A stretch of 43,194 nucleotides of DNA from Candidatus Parcubacteria bacterium (GCA_019347895.1 JAHWKM010000010.1:1-43194), one strand, 5' to 3'; shown: positions 15,508 to 23,095, counted from the stretch's first letter. Numbers and translations: made by a program. The notes: a model not told the origin generated them from the letters alone.

Positions 15508-16391
15508 CTAGATATTGTACCAAACTTTTCTAAGAAGTCCGCTACTTGTTTTTCAGCCTCTGGGTAACTTTTTATCCATTTGGTATCTTTGTTTCTTTTG
15601 AACCAAGTTTTTTGCCGTTTAGCCAGTTGTTTATCGTTTTGAATGAATCTCGTTTTGGCTGCTTCAAAGCTAATCGTACCGTTAATGTATTCAGCCAGTG
15701 CCCTATAGCCGGGAGCCAGAAGCCCGGGGGCGTCTGGACCGTACTTTTTTATCAGACTTCTTGCCTCACTTTCTATCCCTTGACTAAACATCAGCTCAAT
15801 TCTGTCTTCAATTTTTCTGTCTAGCTCTTGCTTGGCAACTTCGATACCTAAAATCAACCTGTTTTTTTTCAATGGTTTTCGGTTATTAAACACTCCCCCG
15901 CGCTCCACGGCGCGGGCTAGATGCCGTTTGTTGTTAAAGTTAATTTCCTCTGGCGAGATACCGATTTTCGTAGCTTCGGCTTGAAGTTTTTTAATTTCCG
16001 TCGCCTCCAGACGGCTGCGTCTGGCCGGATCGGATTTATCAGAAAAATCAAAGTCATACATTAGACCGTCAACATAAAGCCCGCTTCCGCCTATCACTAG
16101 GGGGATTTTATTGCGAGACCGAATATCATCTATGGCTTCGAGCGCGCACCGCTTAAAATCAGCCGCCGAAAAATTCTTATCTGGATTAATCAAGTCCAAG
16201 CAATGATGTTCTACTTTTTCTTGATCTTCAGGCGTCGGCTTGGCCGTGCCTACATCCATTTGCTTATATATTGTCCGGGAATCAGCGCAAATTATCTCTC
16301 CGCCATACTTGCGAGCTAACTTCATGGCCAAGGTAGACTTGCCGCTGGCTGTGGATCCGACAATAGCAATTATCGGCTTGTCGGCTTCCAT
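15504..16391 (-). CDS. miaA: tRNA dimethylallyltransferase
   Basis: 295 residues, typical length. P-loop GSTASGKST at 12-20, DSRTIYKQMDVGTAKP and GGSGLY are the family signatures. MiaA adds a dimethylallyl group to A37 of tRNAs reading codons that begin with U. The start overlaps the MGMT-like gene by 22 bases, so thrS, the MGMT-like gene and miaA form one run on the minus strand. The stop TGA overlaps a GTG of the small ORF downstream. Confidence 0.95.
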   Translation of the reverse strand: MEADKPIIAIVGSTASGKSTLAMKLARKYGGEIICADSRTIYKQMDVGTAKPTPEDQEKVEHHCLDLINPDKNFSAADFKRCALEAIDDIRSRNKIPLVIGGSGLYVDGLMYDFDFSDKSDPARRSRLEATEIKKLQAEATKIGISPEEINFNNKRHLARAVERGGVFNNRKPLKKNRLILGIEVAKQELDRKIEDRIELMFSQGIESEARSLIKKYGPDAPGLLAPGYRALAEYINGTISFEAAKTRFIQNDKQLAKRQKTWFKRNKDTKWIKSYPEAEKQVADFLEKFGTISR

Positions 16392-16678
16392 AGCAACTTC
16401 TCTATATCAATAGTATAATTTTGGGCCACTGTAACTCCCTCGGCCTCCAAAGCCTTTTTATGGCTTTCCATGCCGCCAGGGTAGCCTCTGGCTAATCCGC
16501 CTTGTTTATTAACAACCCGCTGCCATGGCAAATCCGGGTCGCCAAAATGAGCTATACCGCCCACAATTCTCGCAGCTCTTGGATTTCCGCATAAAACTGC
16601 GATTTGGCCGTAGCTCATTACCCGGCCGCGCGGTATTAGCGACACCAAATCTTGGACACGATCCTTGAATTCGCTCAT
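16370..16678 (-). CDS. Alkyltransferase-like (ATL) DNA-binding protein
   Basis: 102 residues, the length of stand-alone MGMT C-terminal domains. The DNA-binding helix region (RGRVMSYGQIAVLCGNPRAARIVGG) is clear. The active-site PCHR motif reads PWQRV, with Trp52 instead of the alkyl-accepting cysteine. Such proteins (for example E. coli Atl) bind O6-alkylguanine without repairing it and hand the lesion to nucleotide excision repair. The gene lies just 2 bases after the thrS stop and overlaps miaA by 22 bases. Confidence 0.88.
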   Translation of the reverse strand: MSEFKDRVQDLVSLIPRGRVMSYGQIAVLCGNPRAARIVGGIAHFGDPDLPWQRVVNKQGGLARGYPGGMESHKKALEAEGVTVAQNYTIDIEKLLWKPTSR

Positions 16679-16680
16679 TG

Positions 16681-18558
16681 CTAGATGGAGGATTTATTAA
16701 CTCTGCCTTTGGCTTCGTTGTCCACTGTTTTGAGAAAGTCTTCAACTGAAAGTTCCGATTGTACCGGTATAACCACCAGATCGTTCCGAATTCTCGGCGC
16801 AACCCGGCCGCTGTTTATTTCTTTCTCCCCGACTACCAGTACGTACGGCACCTTTTCTACCTCGGCATTTCGGATTTTTTTGCCTACGGATTCATTGCTG
16901 TTATCAACTGTCAGCCTAAGCCCTGCTTCTTTAGCTTGCTCAAGTATGTTAGCGGCAAATTTGGTTGTCTCGAATTCCTGATTAACCGTAACAACTCGTA
17001 TCTGTTCCGGTGCCAGCCAGATAGGGAATTTTCCTACTGTATGCTCGATATAAACCGACAGAAATCTTTCAACCGACCCAAGCAGAGCTTTATGGATCAT
17101 AACCGGCCGTGTTTCCGAACCGTCTTCGGCGACGTATTTTAAGTCGAACCTTTCTGGCTGGACAAAATCCAGCTGGTCCGTAGCGCATTGCCATTCGCGC
17201 CCTAGCGCGTCAAGCACCATAATGTCTATTTTAGGCCCGTAAAAAGCGGCTTCCCCTTCGGCTGTTTCATAATCCAGCTGGTGTTTTTTAGCCACCCTTT
17301 CTAGTATTGCCTGGGCGTCTTGCCAGAGTTTTTTATCGCCAAGGTACTTGTCGGAGTCATCTCTAAAAGACAGCCGGGCGCGAAACTTCATATCAAGCGC
17401 GCTATACATATCCCTAACCATTTCCAGCACCGCGTCCATTTCTTGCTCAATCTGGTCTGGCCGACAAAATACGTGAGAATCATCAATTGAAATTGACCTA
17501 ACTCTAGCCAAGCCGTTTAATTCCCCCTTCTTTTCATCTCTGTACTGAGTGGTGGCTTCCATGTATCTCTGCGGCAAATCCCGATAACTTCTAGGCTTGG
17601 CGGCATAGATTTGCACATGATGAGGGCAATTCATAGGCTTCAGTACAAACTCATCGGATGTTTCTTGGCTTTGTACTAAAAATAATTCGTCGCCGAATTT
17701 ATCCCAATGACCTGACATTTCATACAGCTCTTTTTTGGTTATATGAGGGATACTTACCTTTTGATAGCCGTGCTTGGCCTGTAATTCCGAAGAAAAGTTA
17801 AGCAGCTCTTCTCTTAAGACCGTCCCTTTGGGCGTAAACAAGGGCAGTCCAGCGCCTACCAGGTCCGAGAATACAAACAGGTCAAGTTCGCGGCCTATTT
17901 TGCGGTGGTCGCGTTTCTTGGCCTCTTCGAGCATATCTAGGTGTTTTTGTAGCTCTTTATCTGTTTCGAAGGCTACGCCATAAAGCCGTTGCATCTGGGG
18001 ATTCTTTTCATTGGCCCGCCAATAGGCCCCCGCCACGCGCATCAGTTTGAAGGCGCCGACCTTGCCGGTAGTTTCCACATGCGGGCCGCGGCAAAGGTCA
18101 ATAAAACTGCCGTTTTTATAAAATGACACTTTGCCCACCTCGACATTTGTCGAGCTCACGCCGGATATACCGGCCGGCAGTCCCATCATGGATGTATCCA
18201 GCTCTTTGGCTAGTGTAGTGCCTTCTCTTTTTAGGTCGTTGAGCAACTCTTCCTTGTATGGCTGTTTATTTTGCTTAGCCCAAGCAATACCGGCATCTAT
18301 TGGCTGCTCTGATCTTTCGAATTTTTGGTCTTCCTCGATAATTTTCTTCATCTCTACCTCAATTTTGGGGAAGTCTTCTTCGGAAATTTTTGTTTCGCCT
18401 AAGTCAATATCGTAATAAAATCCGTTTTCCACCACCGGTCCGACGCCGAATTTAGCTTCCGGCCATAATCTTTGCACGGCTGCGGCTGTAATATGCGCCA
18501 AGCTATGTCTCATCGCTTCCAAACCATTGGCCGCGCTGTTTTGCTGATCTTTTTTCAT
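16681..18558 (-). CDS. thrS: Threonyl-tRNA synthetase
   Basis: 625 residues. It starts at the editing-domain region (MRHSLAHITAAAVQRLWP, with the HSLAH zinc-like motif) and lacks the N-terminal TGS domain of the E. coli enzyme. The catalytic core has MNCPHH, QYRDEKKGELNGLARVRSI and HRALLGSVERF-like motif 3 (HKALLGSVERF), and the anticodon-binding domain ends the protein. It charges tRNA-Thr. AAGGAG lies 4-5 bases before the ATG. A T-box leader upstream indicates control by uncharged tRNA-Thr. The following genes (ATL, miaA) are likely co-transcribed. Confidence 0.95.
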   Translation of the reverse strand: MKKDQQNSAANGLEAMRHSLAHITAAAVQRLWPEAKFGVGPVVENGFYYDIDLGETKISEEDFPKIEVEMKKIIEEDQKFERSEQPIDAGIAWAKQNKQPYKEELLNDLKREGTTLAKELDTSMMGLPAGISGVSSTNVEVGKVSFYKNGSFIDLCRGPHVETTGKVGAFKLMRVAGAYWRANEKNPQMQRLYGVAFETDKELQKHLDMLEEAKKRDHRKIGRELDLFVFSDLVGAGLPLFTPKGTVLREELLNFSSELQAKHGYQKVSIPHITKKELYEMSGHWDKFGDELFLVQSQETSDEFVLKPMNCPHHVQIYAAKPRSYRDLPQRYMEATTQYRDEKKGELNGLARVRSISIDDSHVFCRPDQIEQEMDAVLEMVRDMYSALDMKFRARLSFRDDSDKYLGDKKLWQDAQAILERVAKKHQLDYETAEGEAAFYGPKIDIMVLDALGREWQCATDQLDFVQPERFDLKYVAEDGSETRPVMIHKALLGSVERFLSVYIEHTVGKFPIWLAPEQIRVVTVNQEFETTKFAANILEQAKEAGLRLTVDNSNESVGKKIRNAEVEKVPYVLVVGEKEINSGRVAPRIRNDLVVIPVQSELSVEDFLKTVDNEAKGRVNKSSI

Positions 18559-18562
18559 ATTG

Positions 18563-18773
18563 CTCCTTAAATTAAAGACACGCCCCTATCAAAAATATTC
18601 TCGCATAATATTCTTGATTGGCGTGTCTCGGTCCCGCACTGTTGCGGGAGGTTCCACCTTGACAATGGAGCTTCTTTAACAAAGAAGCCTCAACTCTTGC
18701 CGCATTGGTTCTCGTACCTCTGCTGCCACTCCTACGGAACTCCTCGGCTGGTTAGACCGCATCATAGTTCAAT
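18563..18773 (-). promoter_or_regulatory. T-box riboswitch leader of thrS
   Basis: On the minus strand the conserved T-box AAGGTGGAACC lies at 18660-18650, followed by a CCCGC/GCGGG hairpin and a strong terminator hairpin (18627-18620 with 18584-18577). A stem-loop region upstream (about 18750-18695) could be Stem I. ACC, a Thr codon followed by A, sits at 18709-18707 after GAGA and is a candidate specifier. The bulge UGGA would pair with UCCA, and the tRNA-Thr at 22562-22487 indeed has discriminator U. Uncharged tRNA-Thr would therefore prevent termination and raise thrS expression. Confidence 0.75.
18577..18627 (-). terminator. T-box-controlled terminator before thrS
   Basis: GACACGCC (18627-18620) pairs with GGCGTGTC (18584-18577), with additional inner pairing of AATATT-rich arms, followed by TTTAATTT. 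The thrS start is about 19 bases downstream. Confidence 0.75.
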
Positions 18774-18779
18774 ACTTGA

Positions 18780-18807
18780 AGTTTAACACCTAGATAGAAA
18801 AAATCAA
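18780..18807 (-). promoter_or_regulatory. Possible promoter of the thrS leader
   Basis: On the minus strand TTGATT (18807-18802), 16 bases, TAAACT (18785-18780). A start near 18773 would give a leader of about 215 nt, long enough for a compact T-box. Confidence 0.35.
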
Positions 18808-18856
18808 TGCATTCTAGCTTTTGCCGGTAATTAGTGTCGGCTTACCCTGATAAAAT

Positions 18857-18990
18857 AAAAAGCAGCCTAGTATTCTCGCAATTGTACTCGGCTGCAGTTC
18901 TTCGCGAGCCTTCTCGCCATAAGGCTAAAAGCAGCTCGCAAAACCCACCCACATATCCTGATATCATCAGGAGTAGAGCTATCATAGCAA
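18857..18990 (-). ncRNA. Candidate attenuator or small RNA upstream of thrS leader
   Basis: On the minus strand a hairpin AGCCTT/AAGGCT is followed by a terminator (GCAGCC with GGCTGC, then TTTTTATTT, about 18893-18850). A possible -10 TATAAT lies near 19001-18996. A short ORF MWVGFASCF precedes the hairpins. It could be an independent RNA or the first part of a longer thrS leader. No family was recognised. Confidence 0.3.
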
Positions 18991-19181
18991 GGTTAGTATT
19001 ATAAGGCTAGTAATAAGCTATTGTACTTTTTACATCTCACCTGTGGATACCTTCAACCTTCATCGGCGTAGTTTTACTTTGGCCGCTATTTAGGCTATTA
19101 TCTTACCTGTTAAAGAGTGATTAGCTTCCGCCGCCGCTATGCTTCGGCGGACAGGTATTTGGCTAAATTAACAGAGTATTT

Positions 19182-19258
19182 GGGCACGTAGCTCAGTTGG
19201 CTAGAGCGCTTCCTTGACGTGGAAGAGGTCGGGGATTCAAGTTCCTCCGTGCCCACCA
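19182..19258 (+). tRNA. tRNA-Val(GAC)
   Basis: Acceptor GGGCACG/CGTGCCC, D arm GCTCAGTTGGCTAGAGC, anticodon stem CTTCC/GGAAG with loop TTGACGT (anticodon GAC), T arm with TTCAAGT loop, discriminator A and encoded CCA at 19256-19258. About 30 bases upstream is a GC-rich hairpin (TCCGCCG with CGGCGGA). Confidence 0.95.
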
Positions 19259-19269
19259 GAGTGCGCAGC

Positions 19270-19296
19270 AGGTGGGCGATATAGTATATCGCCCAC
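19270..19296. repeat. Perfect hairpin after tRNA-Val
   Basis: An 11-bp inverted repeat, GGTGGGCGATA with TATCGCCCACC, around a 5-base loop. It has no T tract, so it may be a processing or protective hairpin at the tRNA 3' end rather than a classic terminator. Confidence 0.5.
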
Positions 19297-19300
19297 CATA

Positions 19301-19329
19301 TTGACTGTATTTCTAACTTATGTTAAGAT
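19301..19329 (+). promoter_or_regulatory. Promoter of a small gene
   Basis: TTGACT (19301-19306), 17 bases, TAAGAT (19324-19329). The start near 19336 lies 17 bases before the TTG of the small ORF. Confidence 0.55.
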
Positions 19330-19352
19330 TTTTTCGTTAACGAGGACAGAGT

Positions 19353-19460
19353 TTGAGTATCAATTCAAAGAAGGTGCTCGACGGATTTAGGCTTTTTTAT
19401 GAAGAAATAGCTCCGTCGAAACCTATGCGCCGCATACGCCGAACACGCACATTATTATAA
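19353..19460 (+). CDS. Small basic protein, 35 residues
   Basis: TTG start preceded by GAGG (19342-19345) with a 7-base spacer, a good promoter upstream and a terminator hairpin downstream. The peptide begins MSINSKKVLDGF and ends with an Arg-rich segment (MRRIRRTRTLL). The basic tail suggests nucleic-acid binding, for example to the ribosome, but no family is recognised. The short length makes this tentative. Confidence 0.45.
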   Translation: MSINSKKVLDGFRLFYEEIAPSKPMRRIRRTRTLL

Positions 19461-19476
19461 AATAAACTGTTTTTTT

Positions 19477-19518
19477 ATAAGCCAGACTGTTTACACCACC
19501 GTAATCGCTGGCTTTTAT
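19477..19518 (+). terminator. Terminator after the 35-residue ORF
   Basis: AAGCCAG (19479-19485) pairs with CTGGCTT (19508-19514) and a T-rich tail follows (TTATGTTTTT). Confidence 0.5.
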
Positions 19519-19568
19519 GTTTTTACGCAGGTTTCGCAGATTTTTCCACTTGTAATTTTACCAGCGTA

Positions 19569-19586
19569 ATGACAACATATTGTCAT
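19569..19586. promoter_or_regulatory. Palindrome overlapping the nrdR start
   Basis: ATGACAA and TTGTCAT arms separated by CATA, covering the first two bases of the nrdR ATG. It could be an operator, possibly autoregulatory. It only loosely resembles the known NrdR box. Confidence 0.35.
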
Positions 19587-19998
19587 GATTTGTGTATTTT
19601 GCGGAAAAGAAACTAATGTAGTTAATTCTAGGCCTGGCAAGCGACACCCTTCCGTATGGCGACGCAGGAAGTGCGACTACTGTAAGGCGGCATTCAGCAG
19701 CCGCGAAAAACCAGATTTTGCCATTTCGGTAAGGGTTAAAAAGCAAGCGGGCATCTATGAGCCGTTTTTAGAAGATAAACTGTTTATAAGTATCAAAGAG
19801 TCGCTTTCGCATAGAAGTGACGCGCTGGAAGCCTCTAGGCAGCTTACAGATACCATTACGGCTCAAATATTTCCCCTTAAAGGTGGCTACCTAAAGCCTG
19901 AAGAGATCATAGCCACAGCTTATGCCGTAATCCGCCGCTTTGACCGCGCCGCCGCCACTTACTATAGGGCTCATCACAGGTTAGAAACTAGGAAATAG
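19585..19998 (+). CDS. nrdR: NrdR-type transcriptional repressor
   Basis: 137 residues. The N-terminal zinc ribbon has the pairs CVFC and CDYC with RRRKC and the FSSREKP motif. An ATP-cone domain follows (VRVKKQAGIYEPF to RRFDRAAATYY). NrdR senses ATP/dATP and represses ribonucleotide reductase genes. The family is usually about 150 residues, so this is slightly short. The last five residues (LETRK) are encoded by a repeat element. No ribonucleotide reductase gene is in the window. Confidence 0.88.
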   Translation: MICVFCGKETNVVNSRPGKRHPSVWRRRKCDYCKAAFSSREKPDFAISVRVKKQAGIYEPFLEDKLFISIKESLSHRSDALEASRQLTDTITAQIFPLKGGYLKPEEIIATAYAVIRRFDRAAATYYRAHHRLETRK

Positions 19999-20106
19999 TA
20001 AATAGAAAATAGCAGTGGCAATTAACGCCTGGAAATTCTTTTCCTCAGATCTTTTGCCCTAATCCCTACTTCCTAATTCCTATTTTCTAGTTGCTAATTT
20101 CTACTT
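19979..20106. repeat. Interspersed repeat between nrdR and glycosyltransferase
   Basis: GAAACTAGGAAATAG-like sequence at 19983-20012 is matched by a roughly inverted copy (TATTTTCTAGTTGCTAATTTC) at 20081-20101. It resembles the element at 9412-9533. It supplies the end of nrdR on one side and reaches the stop codon of the convergent glycosyltransferase gene on the other. Confidence 0.55.
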
Positions 20107-21681
20107 CTTCACGGCTTTTTCGGTAACATCAAACTTATCCAGGTATTTACCCAGAAATAACCTCGTCTGAGAATTAAGCGCCGCCGAAGAGCTGTAAATA
20201 ATGGTTGAAAGAGGCAACATCAGCCACTGCAGCAGCATTATCACATTTCTGTGGCGTTTATAGCGCTCCGGCTTAGGCGGCAACGATTTAAAGCTCAAAA
20301 ACATGGTAATAATCAGCCCTATCATAGCCACCCGATGAATATAACTGACAATATTCGGCAGCTGGTTAGCCGCGATATCTTCGGGATTAAACAAAACCGG
20401 TATAAAGGCGGAGAACGTAATCAGCAAAGGCGCGGTAGCCCAGCTAAGATGGCCTTCCATTAATCTGGCTATTTTGGAAAAAAGGTCAAACTTAGGCATA
20501 TTTTTTCTATTCAAAAAGCCTTTGGTTATTACAAAAGGTATATCAGAGGCGCCGTAAGCCCACCGGCGGATTTGGATAAATTGCATTCTCAGCGTACGCC
20601 TATAGCCCTCAGCCAGCACGGCATCCTGGTAAATTGGTATGTAAATCGGGTATGCCTCGTGCTTGCCGTCATAGCGGAAATAAGTCCGCCAGAACTGGTG
20701 TCCATCCTCTACTATGGTTCTTACGCTCCAAAAATCAGTGTCGATCAACGCCCGCATATTTTGAGCGTGCGAGGAAAAATTGCGTATTACGTGCGGTCGC
20801 ATGGTCAGAATAATATTCCAAAAGGAGTTGCCTGTGGCAATAACCCGCATCAGGGCCGGCGCGTCCCAAATATTATTGGTATACATCACAATCGGCTGAA
20901 AAGATATGTATTTGGGTTCCGGGCATAAACAGTAGGTATAGGTTAAAGCCGCCAGATAATTTTTATGCGGACGATTATCAGAGTCCAAGGTAGTGACTAT
21001 TACCTGGTTGGGGTCGTATTTCATTATTTCCAGCTTTTTTTGCATTATCCGGCCGGCGTGAGTGATATTCCCGCCCTTGCCTATCACCTCGCCCGGGATG
21101 TCTTTAGGGTGTTCGATGGCTTCGGCAAACATAAAATGGTCTTTGTATTCTTTTACTAAATCTTTTGCTAAATTTCGACTATATTCCGGCCCTCTTTCCT
21201 CATATGCGATAACTAGCATCACCTTCTTCATATCAAAGTTGGATTTAATGACGGATTTAATTGTTGGCTCGACGATGTCCCGGGATTCGTTATAGACCGC
21301 GACTATTAATAAATGCACGACCTCCTCGGGCTTCACAAGAGCCGGCTGGGTTTTTAGCCGCTCTATATTCTGGGCGTGCCATTTAGGGTTTTTTACTGTT
21401 TTTGTTCGGTTTTGTACGTCTTGTATCATCGAAGTCCAGTTATATTTTTGATGGTGCTGTGTAATTCTCCAGCCTTGGATTACCCTTACGTTAACCGCAG
21501 CAGCCCGAATAAACCAAACCAGCAGATAAGCCAAAACAAATAAGGCCGTGGCCTTGGGGCTAATCTGGCTAAGGATTATCGGCGTGGCTAGCAATGACCA
21601 GCTCATAATTGCCGGCAGGCGCTCTAAAAAGCGGTAGGTTTTTGATTTTGTTGATTTAAACGGAATTTCAATATTTTTCAT
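20101..21681 (-). CDS. Membrane glycosyltransferase, GT2 family
   Basis: 526 residues. Two membrane segments near the N-terminus (about 24-62) and three or more near the C-terminus (about 410-500) flank a GT-A domain. Key residues are the DSD-type TLDSDNRPH around residue 235, an ED pair in VEDGHQFWR and a QIRRWAYG (QxxRW) motif, as in processive GT2 enzymes. It probably builds a surface polysaccharide or glycolipid. The upstream gene on the same strand encodes a small membrane protein that may be its partner. Confidence 0.85.
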   Translation of the reverse strand: MKNIEIPFKSTKSKTYRFLERLPAIMSWSLLATPIILSQISPKATALFVLAYLLVWFIRAAAVNVRVIQGWRITQHHQKYNWTSMIQDVQNRTKTVKNPKWHAQNIERLKTQPALVKPEEVVHLLIVAVYNESRDIVEPTIKSVIKSNFDMKKVMLVIAYEERGPEYSRNLAKDLVKEYKDHFMFAEAIEHPKDIPGEVIGKGGNITHAGRIMQKKLEIMKYDPNQVIVTTLDSDNRPHKNYLAALTYTYCLCPEPKYISFQPIVMYTNNIWDAPALMRVIATGNSFWNIILTMRPHVIRNFSSHAQNMRALIDTDFWSVRTIVEDGHQFWRTYFRYDGKHEAYPIYIPIYQDAVLAEGYRRTLRMQFIQIRRWAYGASDIPFVITKGFLNRKNMPKFDLFSKIARLMEGHLSWATAPLLITFSAFIPVLFNPEDIAANQLPNIVSYIHRVAMIGLIITMFLSFKSLPPKPERYKRHRNVIMLLQWLMLPLSTIIYSSSAALNSQTRLFLGKYLDKFDVTEKAVKK

Positions 21682-21704
21682 TAGTGCTTAAAATTATTAG
21701 CCGC

Positions 21705-22055
21705 TTAAGTCAAGCTCATAAGTGACCTGCTGGCAAGCAAGGCAAAAGTAAAAGTGATCAAAGCTAGTAGCAAGACAACCATCGAGAAGCTCCGGTGAAT
21801 ATGGTAAACCTTAATGCTAACTACCAGATGGAATATGTAAACGATTAAAGCGAAAATAGCGAAGCTGACTATATCCAATACATCTCCGGCTAGATAACCA
21901 TCCAACCCTAGATTCGAGCGGTATTCCTTAATATAGCCGCCGGTATCACCCAGTGCCAGCAAGGAAGATACCGCCAATACTACCGCTAAAAAAGTATTGA
22001 TGGTTAAAATCAACAAAATTAAACGGTCCTGGAAAAAAGGTTTAGGAGTGGGCAT
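21705..22055 (-). CDS. Small membrane protein upstream of glycosyltransferase
   Basis: 116 residues with three hydrophobic segments (about 13-35, 58-80 and 91-110). It is 23 bases upstream of the glycosyltransferase gene on the same strand, so it is likely in the same operon. No known motif. Confidence 0.7.
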   Translation of the reverse strand: MPTPKPFFQDRLILLILTINTFLAVVLAVSSLLALGDTGGYIKEYRSNLGLDGYLAGDVLDIVSFAIFALIVYIFHLVVSIKVYHIHRSFSMVVLLLALITFTFALLASRSLMSLT

Positions 22056-22100
22056 TAATACTAATTATACGATGTTATCTAAGGATCTTCAAAAAAATTG

Positions 22101-22119
22101 TGGTGCGGATAGCGGGAAT
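22101..22119. repeat. 19-bp copy of the tRNA-Gly 3' end
   Basis: Identical to the 19 bases at 22348-22366, which are the CCA end, acceptor strand and part of the T arm of tRNA-Gly(CCC). The two copies flank about 228 bases with several hairpins (for example 22195-22211 and 22267-22292) and no gene. This is the pattern left by integration at, or partial excision from, a tRNA 3' end. Confidence 0.6.
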
Positions 22120-22347
22120 ACCTTGTATATTCTGCAGTGATGCTCGAAATAAAAATTTCTGCGCGTCACTTTGATTATCGTACCCGTGTCTCAGCAGCTC
22201 TTCTAGCTGCAAAATTACTGGTGCGGGATACGAGAAGGTTGTTGGCGCAACTTCCCTCGCTGCTCGGTAAAATCAAGCAAGCTTAATTTTACCTGCGCGG
22301 CTGCGTCCACCAAACTCGTACCTCTTGCTTCCGTCCTCCGTGGTAGT

Positions 22348-22421
22348 TGGTGCGGATAGCGGGAATCGAACCCGCGTCTCAACCTTGGGAAGGTCACGTC
22401 CTGCCATTGAACGACATCCGC
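22348..22421 (-). tRNA. tRNA-Gly(CCC)
   Basis: Acceptor GCGGATG/TATCCGC, D arm, anticodon stem TGACC/GGTTG with loop TTCCCAA (anticodon CCC), T arm CGGGTTCGATTCCCG, discriminator A and encoded CCA at 22350-22348. It lies 6 bases downstream of the interrupted tRNA-Thr. Confidence 0.95.
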
Positions 22422-22427
22422 TTTTGA

Positions 22428-22616
22428 AGCCGTCGACCGGACTTGAACCGGTGGCCTACTCTTTACCTGTCCGTCGTACATAACTTTGGAGCCGAAGGCG
22501 GGATTTGAACCCGCGACCTTCACTTTACGAAAGTGCTGCTCTTCCAACTGAGCTACTTCGGCATGTACTATGGAAGGCGGGCGAAAGAGCCGCTCTACCA
22601 GCTGAGCTACGACGGC
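22428..22616 (-). tRNA. Interrupted tRNA-Thr with a tRNA gene inside
   Basis: The 5' part (22616-22584) has acceptor GCCGTCG, TA, D arm GCTCAGCTGGTAGAGC, G, anticodon stem GCTCT and TT. The 3' part (22467-22428) has GGTAA, stem AGAGT, AGGCC, T arm (22452-22436), acceptor CGACGGC and U. All four stems pair correctly across the gap and the joined loop reads TTGGTAA (anticodon GGT; CGT if the junction is shifted). The 116-base interruption contains the complete tRNA-Thr(CGT). Its flanks pair (GTACAT with ATGTAC; CCTTCC with GGACAGG), which would hold the two halves together. It is too short for a group I intron. It could be a split or intron-like tRNA, or a pseudogene. Confidence 0.6.
22487..22562 (-). 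tRNA. tRNA-Thr(CGT)
   Basis: Acceptor GCCGAAG/CTTCGGC, D arm GCTCAGTTGGAAGAGC, anticodon loop TTCGTAA (CGT), T arm GCGGGTTCAAATCCCGC, discriminator U and encoded CCA at 22489-22487. It lies entirely within the anticodon-loop interruption of another threonine tRNA. Its UCCA end fits the UGGA bulge of the thrS T-box. Confidence 0.95.
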
Positions 22617-22654
22617 TTATACCATGTAATTTGCTCGCTCAATTATAGCAAAAA

Positions 22655-22682
22655 TTGACATATTTTATCTTTATGCTATAAT
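22655..22682 (+). promoter_or_regulatory. Strong promoter, leaderless
   Basis: Perfect TTGACA (22655-22660), 16 bases, TGC extension and perfect TATAAT (22677-22682). The ATG at 22692 is 9 bases beyond the -10 box. Confidence 0.75.
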
Positions 22683-22691
22683 TATAATATT

Positions 22692-22943
22692 ATGCAAAAA
22701 CCCGAAATACTATCAATACTACCCGAAGCACAGGGTGGACATGCAGATGTTAGGGCAGACCCAACCACAGATCGGCGGCTTTTGACTGAACAGGCGCTTT
22801 ATGACAGGTTAGGCGAACGATCTCCTTGGCTGAGGGAAGCTGATGATCCTGGGCCTATGGCAACATCGCAGCCAGATACACTCACGGAAAAACGACTTGT
22901 AGCTGAAGAAGCGGCTCAGGATTTAACCCAGCGTCTCTATTAA
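22692..22943 (+). CDS. Small acidic hypothetical protein
   Basis: 83 residues, acidic, with no membrane segment or recognised domain. The reading frame is supported by a near-consensus promoter immediately upstream, which also implies a leaderless mRNA and strong expression. It lies between the threonine and aspartate tRNA genes. Confidence 0.55.
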   Translation: MQKPEILSILPEAQGGHADVRADPTTDRRLLTEQALYDRLGERSPWLREADDPGPMATSQPDTLTEKRLVAEEAAQDLTQRLY

Positions 22944-23059
22944 CCGTCGCTGCTGCTATTCGCCTCTAGTTGTTTAAACCAATTAAACAAATAATTGCAT
23001 TTAACCCCTGTAACTGCTATGCTTTTGTTTGTCATTAGACATTACAAGAAGTGGGCTCG

Positions 23060-23095
23060 CCCCGTTAGAAAAGCGAGCTCACTTTTCTAACGGGG
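23060..23095. repeat. 14-bp hairpin overlapping tRNA-Asp 5' end
   Basis: CCCCGTTAGAAAAG (23060-23073) pairs perfectly with 23082-23095. The last bases of the second arm are the first bases of the tRNA-Asp acceptor stem, so the two folds exclude each other. Confidence 0.6.

Noticed and set aside
18957-18971. CTGATGA on the minus strand as a hammerhead ribozyme core
   Set aside because: The GAAA element and the third strand of the core are missing, and the sequence is simply a short palindrome.
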